Below, piece by piece: positions 9,100 to 17,800 of a stretch of 64,000 bases of DNA. Under the pieces are notes generated by a model that ran no database searches, was not told the DNA's origin, and was given only the letters and a program-made list of their open reading frames with translations. Every line of letters starts with the position of its first letter. Position 1 is the first letter of the stretch. Origin of the DNA: Alteromonas naphthalenivorans (GTDB taxonomy: Bacteria; Pseudomonadota; Gammaproteobacteria; Enterobacterales; Alteromonadaceae); NCBI RefSeq assembly GCF_000213655.1, contig NC_015554.1, positions 1,364,001 to 1,428,000 on the forward strand. Direction: 5' to 3'. The position numbers and the translations under genes are program-made.

Positions 9100-9843
9100 C
9101 TAGACAAGTTTAGCGTTTGCCACCAATGCCTCTACATATGCAGCGTCATCCAATTTATCAAGATCAACTTCCGGTCTAGCCATCAAACCCTCATGTGTTA
9201 GGTCGACAGAGACATTGTGAGAAGACCAATCAATATTCTTGATGTCAGAGGGCAGTACTGCAAGCTTTTTACCACCAGGTAGCCAGTTATTTGTATCAAC
9301 CACTAACAACTGAATCTGCCAGCTATTAGTATCAAACACGAAATCGCTAATATGCCCAACGTTATCGTCTTGGGTAGCCACTTCATAACCACTGACTTCT
9401 CCGCAAGCCCGTAAGTGATTTTCAGGTTTATTATCTATTTCTTCTTTACCCATAGCCGCTAACTCAGGATCGGCTAGTTGACCAGGATGAGCGAAATCGC
9501 CCCACGCACCAGGACCAATCCAGTAATAACCATAGCCAAAGTAACGAAATAGTGTTTCTTCAAATTCTCTTGAAACCGGTTTATGTTCGTCAATTGATGG
9601 GCTGTTTTTCAGCGTGTCTGCAGTCATGGAAACATCAACGGTTTCTTCTTCCTGATCAACACGGGTGACCGAAATGGGTGATATCACCACTTTTCTGCTA
9701 AGGGGAAGCCATGTATTCGTATCGGCAACTACATATCTAACGACGAAATTTTTATCGTCAAAAAGTATGTCTCGTACGCCGCCTATGTCCTTATCGGTAG
9801 CATGAATTGAAAAATGTTTAATTTGTTTATATGACACCATCAT
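9100..9843 (-). CDS. Protein with two PRC-barrel domains
   Basis: About 247 residues from the ATG at 9843, chosen because a perfect AAAGGAGG stands 6 bases upstream. Two similar halves each have a PRC-barrel core: one at about 1-90 (KDIGGVRDILFDDKNFVVRYVVADT) and one at about 145-225 (VATQDDNVGHISDFVFD with QLLVVDTNNWLPGGKK). The middle holds an aromatic-rich WIGPGAWGDF loop. Soluble, no signal peptide. Such proteins are common near envelope or stress genes, but no reaction is known. It stands alone between the ArsR gene and maoP. Confidence 0.82.
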   Translation of the reverse strand: MMVSYKQIKHFSIHATDKDIGGVRDILFDDKNFVVRYVVADTNTWLPLSRKVVISPISVTRVDQEEETVDVSMTADTLKNSPSIDEHKPVSREFEETLFRYFGYGYYWIGPGAWGDFAHPGQLADPELAAMGKEEIDNKPENHLRACGEVSGYEVATQDDNVGHISDFVFDTNSWQIQLLVVDTNNWLPGGKKLAVLPSDIKNIDWSSHNVSVDLTHEGLMARPEVDLDKLDDAAYVEALVANAKLV

Positions 9844-10054
9844 CGCTGCGCCTCCTTTGCCTTCAGGCTTGGGTAATTCATTAGATATTGTTCTACTACT
9901 TCTCAACAGCGTGGTTTGCGTAAAATAGCAATTTCACAAAGCTAAGTTATTAATATAGAACCATCTGTTAGAACATTACAAATATGCAAAGATTTGTTCG
10001 CGCGCAATCTAGATATGGATCAACAAAGCGGTGAAAAGCGAGGGAAATATCACA

Positions 10055-10094
10055 GGTAAAAGCAACCAGCCCGATTTCCACCGAGCTGGTTGCT
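10055..10094 (-). terminator. Rho-independent terminator after maoP
   Basis: A 10-base perfect stem (AGCAACCAGC 10061-10070 with its complement at 10085-10094), followed on the minus strand by a short U-rich stretch. It lies 19 bases past the maoP stop. Confidence 0.75.
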
Positions 10095-10112
10095 CATAAA
10101 TTGAACGCAAAA

Positions 10113-10472
10113 TTACGCTACGTCAAATGCTTCATCACTGTAATCTTCATCGTAGTCTGACTGATTACTCGCAGCGGTGCTATGCAACGTGTAAAAGTGC
10201 TTCTTGCCTCGAGATAAGCGTACATACTTGGCCCAGGTGCGCTCAATAGTATTGTCAGCATCCACTTTACCACTAATAAAATCTACAAAATGACGTTCAT
10301 CATCCGACTCTGGTGTTAACTCTCCACATTCCAGTGCCAGCAGGGTTTTTCCATAACTGGTTAGTATATCTGCCTCACCAATACTGAAATCGCCAGATTT
10401 TCGAAAGCCATAAGGAAATTTTTGTCTATCTATAAAAGGTTTTTGAGAAACGCGAATTGATAAATTTTTCAT
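10113..10472 (-). CDS. maoP: DUF413 protein, MaoP (macrodomain Ori organisation)
   Basis: 119 residues from the ATG at 10472; a start 5 codons earlier is possible and neither has a strong ribosome site. It has the DUF413/YifE pattern: FPYGFRKSGDFSIGEA near the N-terminus, ERTWAKYVRL, then KKHFYTLHS and an acidic tail. In E. coli MaoP helps organise the Ori macrodomain through the maoS site and sits beside hdfR. The same neighbour is found here at 11155, with one small gene between. That synteny supports the name. Confidence 0.85.
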   Translation of the reverse strand: MKNLSIRVSQKPFIDRQKFPYGFRKSGDFSIGEADILTSYGKTLLALECGELTPESDDERHFVDFISGKVDADNTIERTWAKYVRLSRGKKHFYTLHSTAASNQSDYDEDYSDEAFDVA

Positions 10473-10858
10473 GGTTGTACCCAGCATTGAGTTGTCTTCA
10501 AGCGAACTTTTAAGACAAAAGAATCAGAACATAAAACAAAACATTTTTTCCTTATCAATAAAAAATTTTGTTGGAAAATGAAAAGTGTAAATATGTACGA
10601 ATTTATGGGAGGTAAAAAGTGTGTTTTTATAAAGGTATTTTCTTCTTTTTTATTTAAGTTAATGAATAAAATACAATTTTTTGTTTTTTGGATTCAGCGG
10701 GGAAGAAGAGGCTGGGCGTAGGAAAATTGAGGGGATAAAGCGAAATACGTGGATGAAACCCACTATGAAAAATTATTGTCGCAACGATGATAAAAATTCG
10801 TTTTCTATTTTTGGTGCCAAGACAATAATGACGACGTGGCAATAACCTAGAGATAGAC

Positions 10859-11026
10859 ATGAGTAAAGACTATCGTTACCAAAGTGAAGAATTGGACTCG
10901 GTAGAAGAGGAAGACTTTCACACCAAGAAGGTGGGCACAAAGCGCCACCAAAGCGTAAAAAACAAACAAAATCGTGACTTTCAACGTCGAGAGAAACAGC
11001 GCCGTTTAATGCACGAAGGTAGTTAA
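10859..11026 (+). CDS. Small highly charged protein (55 aa), unknown
   Basis: An ATG-to-TAA frame of 55 residues. The first half is acidic (SEELDSVEEEDF), and the second half is strongly basic with many Lys, Arg and Gln (VKNKQNRDFQRREKQRR). It is followed 25 bases later by a strong terminator, which suggests a real transcript. No signal peptide, membrane helix or known domain. The composition suggests a nucleic-acid or ribosome binder. It sits between divergent maoP and hdfR. Confidence 0.55.
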   Translation: MSKDYRYQSEELDSVEEEDFHTKKVGTKRHQSVKNKQNRDFQRREKQRRLMHEGS

Positions 11027-11051
11027 TACGCTTCTTAGTTGAAAATAAATA

Positions 11052-11090
11052 CAACGCACTGCTTTTATAGCAGTGCGTTGCTGTGCTTTT
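11052..11090 (+). terminator. Rho-independent terminator
   Basis: A perfect 11-base stem (CAACGCACTGC 11052-11062 with its complement 11070-11080) and a 7-base loop, then a T-rich tail. It ends the 55-residue gene and separates it from hdfR. Confidence 0.8.
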
Positions 11091-11154
11091 GTGTTTACAT
11101 GCCGTATCATCTGTGACAGTTTACAATCACTTATTTATCGGTTTTGTAAGAAGC

Positions 11155-11994
11155 ATGGATATACGCTTTCTCACCACATTTATTGAAGTTGCAAAAACCC
11201 GACATTTTGGCAAAGCAGCTGAAAATCTCTATTTAACGCAATCTGCGGTAAGTGCGCGGATCAAGTTGCTAGAAGAATACTTTCATACCACGCTTTTCAT
11301 ACGCCAGCGCAACAGTATTCAGCTAACCCAATCCGGTGAAAAGCTGTTGCCGTATGCACGTCAGCTATGCAGCACGTTAAATGAAGCCAAGCAAGAACTG
11401 CAAATTCAATCTTCTGAATACGTGGTGTGCGGGGCAACGCAATTGGCCAGTGAATTAATGCTGCCAACCACCTTAAGTCACCTTCACAATACCTTTCCAG
11501 ACTGGTCTGTTAAAGCAGAAGTACTCTCACTTGATGGGCTGTCTCGTCAATTACACGAACGGGTAACCGATTTGGCGTTTTCAACCGAGCCGCTCAAGTC
11601 AGAAGAAGTTAAAAGTGAAGTGTTACTAGAAAACCAATTAGGGTTATACCGAATTGGTGAAGGTAGTAATGTGGTAGACGCGGCAGAGTTTGTCGCTATT
11701 GATTGGGGTAGCAAAGCCAGAGATTTGTTACTGACGTTATACCCTCAGCTTCGTGATGCTAAACTGCGTACGAACTCACTCAATTTAGCCCTTAATAACC
11801 TACAATATGAAGGTGGTGTTGCTGTACTCCCTGAAGGAGCGGTAAATCAACTTGATCCAACTATCGCAATTTCACTAATACAGCCTTTAGAAGGTATCAC
11901 CATGAAAGTTTACCTTCACACCATGAAACAAGTTAGGCGTGTAGGGCTTGAAGCCTTAATTACAAGTGTATCGGCCATACACCCAGCCAAATAG
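11155..11994 (+). CDS. hdfR: LysR-family regulator HdfR
   Basis: 279 residues from the ATG at 11155, the same length as E. coli HdfR; an upstream in-frame start at 11083 lies inside the terminator hairpin. The N-terminal helix-turn-helix reads MDIRFLTTFIEVAKTRHFGKA and then LTQSAVSARIKLLEE, as in HdfR. The effector domain follows. In enterics HdfR represses flhDC. Here the target is unknown. Its position next to maoP repeats the E. coli arrangement. The 3' end is 13 bases from the DUF2750 gene, so the two may be cotranscribed. Confidence 0.85.
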   Translation: MDIRFLTTFIEVAKTRHFGKAAENLYLTQSAVSARIKLLEEYFHTTLFIRQRNSIQLTQSGEKLLPYARQLCSTLNEAKQELQIQSSEYVVCGATQLASELMLPTTLSHLHNTFPDWSVKAEVLSLDGLSRQLHERVTDLAFSTEPLKSEEVKSEVLLENQLGLYRIGEGSNVVDAAEFVAIDWGSKARDLLLTLYPQLRDAKLRTNSLNLALNNLQYEGGVAVLPEGAVNQLDPTIAISLIQPLEGITMKVYLHTMKQVRRVGLEALITSVSAIHPAK

Positions 11995-12007
11995 CAAAGA
12001 GAAAATT

Positions 12008-12358
12008 ATGACGACTCAACACCCATTATTACAAATGAACGCGTTCGAACGCTTAGAAGCCAGCGTTGAACTAATTAAAACTTCGGGCAAACTTTTCATT
12101 CTTAAAGATGAACATGGTTGCGTGATGTTAACAACAGACGATGAAGATGGCATTCCTGTATGGCCAGAATCATCTCTTGCTTTGCTGTGGGCAACTGAAG
12201 ATTGGTCAGACTGTGAAGCGATGGAAATCTCAACTAAAGACTTTCTTACCAAATGGGTGGGCGGCATGACACAAGACAATCTTACGGTTATGATTTGTCC
12301 GGTACCAGGAGAAGAAGGCGAAGTGATGGAACCAGAGGAATTTGCACAGCAAATTTAA
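12008..12358 (+). CDS. DUF2750 protein
   Basis: 116 residues from the ATG at 12008, preceded by an AAAGAGAA ribosome-site-like stretch. The family pattern is clear: NAFERLEASVELIKTSGKLFIL, a central strand with VWPESSLA, then the KDFLTKWVGGM and MICPVPGEEGEV segments. Small, acidic and soluble. Function unknown. It follows hdfR closely and precedes the DUF2789 gene. Confidence 0.85.
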   Translation: MTTQHPLLQMNAFERLEASVELIKTSGKLFILKDEHGCVMLTTDDEDGIPVWPESSLALLWATEDWSDCEAMEISTKDFLTKWVGGMTQDNLTVMICPVPGEEGEVMEPEEFAQQI

Positions 12359-12423
12359 TGATCCCATCATTTGCTTCTAGCGTTTCAATATTAACGGATT
12401 ATCATGATTGAAGAGGAGCTACC

Positions 12424-12654
12424 ATGTTTACTGAACAACCGACTATGAGCAGTTTGTTTGAACAGTTAGGGCTAGCTAGTAGCGATGAAGCGATAGAAAG
12501 TTTTATTGAAACGCACAAAGGCTTAAATAAGAGCCAACATATTTTCGAAGCGCCGTTTTGGTCTGAAAGCCAAGCGGATTTCTTGAAAACGGCTATCGAA
12601 GACGACGCTGATTGGGCTGAAATTATTGACCAACTCAACGTACGTTTGCACTAG
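12424..12654 (+). CDS. DUF2789 protein
   Basis: 76 residues, acidic, all-helical look. It has the LFEQLGL and HIFEAPFWSESQADFLKTAI segments typical of DUF2789, a small cytoplasmic family of unknown role in marine gammaproteobacteria. An AGAGGAG ribosome site stands before the ATG. The stop overlaps the end of the convergent yceH-like gene by 4 bases. Confidence 0.85.
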   Translation: MFTEQPTMSSLFEQLGLASSDEAIESFIETHKGLNKSQHIFEAPFWSESQADFLKTAIEDDADWAEIIDQLNVRLH

Positions 12655-13298
12655 TCGCCTGATGCTAAATCATTAATTCTCGATTCTAGGTCGGCAAGGG
12701 TGGCTTTTACTTGAAGTAGAGCCGCCTTCAGTGTTTCAACGGTATCGGTATTGTCGTCTGTGCTTTCACTGGCACTGTTGTTCTCACCTAGCTGACAAAA
12801 TGTGTGGTTATAGCGTATCTCTCTTTTACCAGACTCTCTTGGTAATGAGTAAATAAGCGCATCCGGCTGGTAAGCAAGTAAGCTGCTGATGGTTGCCTCT
12901 ACGTCACTGATGTCAGCAAATTGCGCTAATCGCTGGCACCGCCCTCGCAATTCGCCAGGGGTTTGCGGCCCTCGAAGTAAAAGTTCGGTGATAATGGCTT
13001 GCTGGTGGTCGCTAAGTTTTATGTCACCGAATTCAGTATTGCAAAAACGGTGGGAATATTTGTCTACTCGGCTACCATAGCCAGATGAAGCTTGAACAAT
13101 TCGTTTACTTTTCAATCCATCAAGTATTTTAATGACTTCGTCTTCAGTTAACTGGGTGACGGGCAATCGGTTACTTTTTTGGTTACATCCATTGGTGAGT
13201 GCATTAAGCGACAAAGGGTATTGTTCAGGCGTAGTCACTGACTTTTCAAGTAATACACCAATAACACGTGCTTCCATATCAGATAACGTCGTGGTCAT
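12651..13298 (-). CDS. yceH: YceH family protein (DUF480)
   Basis: 215 residues, the same length as E. coli YceH. It has two tandem winged-helix domains: residues 1-85 (VLLEKSVTTPEQYPLSLNAL, then NQKSNRLPV) and 95-175 (LLLRGPQTPGELRGRC). A C-terminal coiled coil follows (LKAALLQVKATLADLESRI). The fold suggests DNA binding, but no regulon is known. Convergent with the DUF2789 gene; its promoter faces the RNase J gene. Confidence 0.9.
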   Translation of the reverse strand: MTTTLSDMEARVIGVLLEKSVTTPEQYPLSLNALTNGCNQKSNRLPVTQLTEDEVIKILDGLKSKRIVQASSGYGSRVDKYSHRFCNTEFGDIKLSDHQQAIITELLLRGPQTPGELRGRCQRLAQFADISDVEATISSLLAYQPDALIYSLPRESGKREIRYNHTFCQLGENNSASESTDDNTDTVETLKAALLQVKATLADLESRINDLASGD

Positions 13299-13401
13299 GA
13301 TAAATATTCGGTCTTTAAGTATTTACGTATGAAAGTATAGTAACAACTCTCATGGAAGTTTTATATTCTAACCTGTAAGCAGTTAAAGGAGTGGTTAAGG
13401 T

Positions 13402-14772
13402 TTGATAACGCCGAAAAAAGAGGAACTTTGGTTTTTACCATTAGGGGGAACTGGGGAAATAGGCATGAACCTGAACCTGTATGGGCATGACGGCAAGTGG
13501 TTAATGGTAGATTGCGGGGTATCATTCGACGAACCGCTTATTCCGCCTTATCGCTATTCTGGCACAAACAAGCAAACCCATCATAGGGTAGTTGCACCAG
13601 ATCCCACCTTCATTGCAGCACAAAAAGAAAATATTGCCGGTATTGTTATCACTCATGCGCATGAAGATCACGTGGGCGCATTGCCCTATCTGTGGGCGCG
13701 TTTTCAGTGCCCCATTTATACCACCTCTTTTACTGCCGAAGTGTTGCGCCGCAAACTTGCACAAACAAAATTGATCAATAAAGTACCTATAGTAGAGATA
13801 GCTTCTGAGCAAACGCTGACACTAGGGCCCTTTGATGTTAGTTGGTTATCGGTAACCCATTCGTTGCCCGAACCATATGCGTTAAAAATAGCCACATCGG
13901 CGGGCACGGTTTTACATACTGCCGACTGGAAAATTGACGCCCAGCCAATTACCGGTAAGCCCTTTGATAGTAATACCTATCGCGCCCTAGGGGAGGAGAA
14001 TATTCTTGCCATGGTGGGAGATTCTACTAACGCAACAAAACCGGGTTTCTCCATCTCTGAACGCAATTGCTACGACGGTCTGTTAAGTACTATTAAACCT
14101 CTGCAGGGCAGGGTAGTCGTTACGTGTTTTGGCAGTAACATCGCGCGGCTAATTACCCTTGCTAGGGTTGCCCAAAAAACCGGGCGTTACATCGCGCTGT
14201 ACGGTCGTTCCCTCATCAATATGTACAGCATTGCCCGCCAACAGGGCATTTGGCCAGTAGATTTGCCAGTAGCTGATGCGTTTCACTTAGGGTACTTACC
14301 ACCAAATGAAGTGCTTGCCGTGGCAACGGGTAGTCAGGGCGAGAAAAATACAGCACTTTCTCGAATGGCTAACGACAGCCACCCCCATTTACAGTTAGAT
14401 AAAGGCGATACCGTCATTTATTCTGCTATTGCTATACCGGGTAACGAAGACAGTATTAAGCGAGTAAACAGTGTGCTTAGTGCTAGAGGTGTTAAAGTAA
14501 TAATGAGCGAAGACAGCCAACTGCCCATTCATGCAAGCGGTCACCCGTGCGCCGAAGAGCTTAAACTCATGTATCATTGGGTAAAACCTAAAATTGCTAT
14601 TCCTGTACACGGTGAAGAGGTTCACTTAAAAGCCCACGCGATGATAGCTAAAGAATGTGGGGTGAAAAAACACTACGTGGGGCAAAACGGTGATTTGTAT
14701 CGCCTAGCACCTCAACCAAGTATTCGGCGGCAAGTTATTAATACTGGGCGAGTTCCTGTCCAACAAGACTAA
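13402..14772 (+). CDS. RNase J-type metallo-beta-lactamase, short form
   Basis: 456 residues starting at TTG (13402), with AAGGAG about 10 bases upstream and no better start in frame. It has the beta-CASP RNase signature: LPLGGTGEIGMN at the N-terminus, the metal motif HAHEDHVGALPYL near 84, DWKID near 178, and the C-terminal HASGHP and IPVHGEEVHLKAHA motifs with the NGDLYRLAP strand. It should cut RNA as a 5'-to-3' exonuclease or endonuclease. Usual RNase J is about 550 residues, so the C-terminal dimerisation domain is missing. RNase J is uncommon in gammaproteobacteria. No gene nearby suggests a specialised substrate. Confidence 0.85.
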   Translation: MITPKKEELWFLPLGGTGEIGMNLNLYGHDGKWLMVDCGVSFDEPLIPPYRYSGTNKQTHHRVVAPDPTFIAAQKENIAGIVITHAHEDHVGALPYLWARFQCPIYTTSFTAEVLRRKLAQTKLINKVPIVEIASEQTLTLGPFDVSWLSVTHSLPEPYALKIATSAGTVLHTADWKIDAQPITGKPFDSNTYRALGEENILAMVGDSTNATKPGFSISERNCYDGLLSTIKPLQGRVVVTCFGSNIARLITLARVAQKTGRYIALYGRSLINMYSIARQQGIWPVDLPVADAFHLGYLPPNEVLAVATGSQGEKNTALSRMANDSHPHLQLDKGDTVIYSAIAIPGNEDSIKRVNSVLSARGVKVIMSEDSQLPIHASGHPCAEELKLMYHWVKPKIAIPVHGEEVHLKAHAMIAKECGVKKHYVGQNGDLYRLAPQPSIRRQVINTGRVPVQQD

Positions 14773-14884
14773 TGAAGTTAAACGGAAGCGAGTCTCAGTA
14801 ACTTAATGGTACTGGCTGCAATTTACTCAAACATTCTGATACACTATAACAAATAATAATAACGATTCATTCAAACGAGTTGTC

Positions 14885-17800
14885 ATGCGCTGGTACCTAA
14901 TCTCAGTTTTATTTGCTGTTTGTTTCGTTAGCACTGTTAGCTACGCTGAGTCTCCCCGTCTTTCAAATCCCGTATTTCAATCGCTGTCCACTAAAAATGG
15001 GCTTCCACAAGACGTTGTCAACGATATCGCGATAGATGCAGATGGCTTTGTATGGATAGCCACTGATGGCGGCGTAGCACGTTGGGATGGCGTTAGAACA
15101 AAAATCATAAAAGGCCCGAACGATCTTTTCGTTAATGCATCTATAAACAAAATTAGTTTAGAAACTGACAAAGCATTATGGATAAGCACGTACGCGTCGG
15201 GTGTTTTCCGTCTTGATTTCGACACCCAAGCCATCACCAAACAAGTGGCGTTGCCTTTTTCAACTCAAGAAGATTGGTTTCAGGATGTGAGTCAGTTTTT
15301 TTGGCAAAATGAAACCACCTTATTCATTGGTATGCCTGAGCAGGTCGTTCGTTTTGACACTAACACCATGTCTTACGAGACAATCTTCACACTTAGTGAC
15401 GAACTGATTGCTCAGCGGCATTTCATTCGAGATATTATCGTTGTAGACAACTGGCTGTTACTGGCTACTAGTGATGGATTAGATGCCTTCGATTTATCCA
15501 ACGCCGATGCAACAGCTATCTCCGTTAGTTACTTAAACGGGATTGAGCCTGACGTGGATAACCTAAACACCAAATTTCTGATGCACGACGCACAAGGTAG
15601 AATTTGGCTCGGTACGGTTAATGGGTTATTTCAGACCACGAAAGGTGAGTTGTTGTCGCATGTTGTTAGTGGTAAGCCCTCGGGATTTCAGCGAGTAGTG
15701 AGAAGCCGCAACATTTGGACGATGGAACAACGTGACGATAATGCATTTTGGTTTGGCACCAACGAAGGTCTTTTTGAATTACAACTTAGCCAAAACAAGT
15801 GGGTGAGTGAACACATCCTTGAGCCACATAACGGCAGAACAGAACTCTCTAATAAACGCATTCTTGATATTGAAACCGATTATTCGGGGAACTTATGGTT
15901 AAGTTCGGTCTATGCGGGGGCACTGTATTTTGGTGTGAAAAGCGCCGAAATTTATGCGATTCAAAACAATCGAAATGACAAGAGTACCGCGCTAAGCGAC
16001 AGTGTGGTTTGGTCTTTAGCGCAAACCGATAAGGACGTCTTGTGGATTGGTACCGAGAATGGGCTGAATCGATTTAACCTAACTACGCGCACATCAGAAC
16101 AGTTCATTACCTCTGATAGTGAATTTGTGGCCGACAGAGAGTGGCTAATCGAAAAGTTAGTTCCCACAGGCGATGGCAGGTTGTTTGTGCAAACTTACAT
16201 GGGAATTCGGTTGTTCGACCCCAGTACAGGGAAGTTATCCATACCACGATTGCAATCATCTTTTGATAGCGATGTGTTCAATGCATGGAACTCGAGTATC
16301 ACCATCGGTGCTGACGGCGACTTATATTTTGTAGGTAATCATTACTACCGCTACAACTTAGACGCGCAAAAGTTAGATATTATCGATTTGGACGAGGATA
16401 TCTTCGATATCAATTTTTCCATTGGTTTCTTAGGTGCCTCTCCTTATCACGATAACCGTCTGTTTCTCGCCATGGTTGGCGGTTTATGGCTGGTCGACCC
16501 AGTTACTTTAGAGCATGAGTTGGTATATCGCTTTTCAGAAAAACAACGAGCGAATGAACGGTCGATAACGTCGTGGGTTATCGATAATACAGGTGTGCTA
16601 TGGCTAGCCTTTAGCGGGTATGGGTTATTCGGTGTAGATGCTGATACCTTTGAACCGCTTTACAATTTAAACGAGAGTAATTTGTTGCTCTCCAATATCG
16701 TTTACGGTCTACAAAAAGACAGTAATGGGGACATTTGGTTTAGTTCGCATTCTGGGTTGCATCGGTACTCACCAGCCTCAGCCCAAGTGCAAAACTTTAT
16801 TTATGGCCGCGAATTATCAGTGTCAGAATTTAATCAAGGGGCATCACTTGAGCTCATAGATGGGCGACTCGCCTACGGTTCCACTTCCGGCGTCGTGGTG
16901 TTTTCACCCGCTTTGCTGAAACAGATAGGTAATAACTCCAATCTAATTTCAAGACAAACTGCCATTACTGACGTTAGCGTAGATTCCCGGGAACTACCGC
17001 TTCCACTGGGTAATCTGAACGGACAGAATATCAGTTTGGATTATCAAGACTACGGAATGACCATCCACTTTTCATCCTTGTCGATGAATGGAGTGGGTAA
17101 AGCAAAGTATCACTACACCTTATCACGCTACAATCAAGTTATCAGCGAGGGCGTGTCAGAAGACGATAAAATTACCCTAACTAACTTGGAGCCAGGTCGT
17201 TATCACTTTACAGTGGGACCACTTGCTAGCAGTGTAGAATATAACGTTTTACCCGCCACTTTGACGTTTGATATGCCTTATGTACCATGGCGTTCGCCTT
17301 TTGCCTATGCAGCGTATTTCACCTTAATACTGCTGATGATTATTGCGTACGTGGTTTCACGCCAGCGTCATCTATTTCGACTTCAAAAAGCGCAACAGCA
17401 AGCGTTACTTTTTAGCGATGCGTTTCGACAAACCCGCGACTGGGTACTTATTTTTGATAAAAATAAAGTGCCTGTAGCTGCAAACCCTGCATTTGAAAAC
17501 GTATTTAATTTCAACAGTAAAGAGTCGTTAGCAAAGCAAATAGATAGGCTTTTCACCCGTTATCCTACGTTGGAATGGCAGCTATCTGGCAAGCTCTCTG
17601 ATCTTAAAGGGGGAGAGTTCTGGAAAGACGAGGCGGTTATTGAAGGCGCTGATACAAAGCAGTACGACGTTCTTATAGACATCAGCGCTGTTAAAGGGAA
17701 CGAAAAAGACGAGCAAGCTGATCATTATCTACTTGTGGTGTCTGATATTACTGAACAAAAAAATGCAGAACGTAAGCTGTTAAAGTTAGCTAATTACGAC

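Noticed and set aside
10654..11054. Two minus-strand frames between maoP and hdfR
   Set aside because: Poor composition with many Ser, Leu and Cys; they lie opposite a better plus-strand gene and cross AT-rich noncoding DNA and the terminator region.
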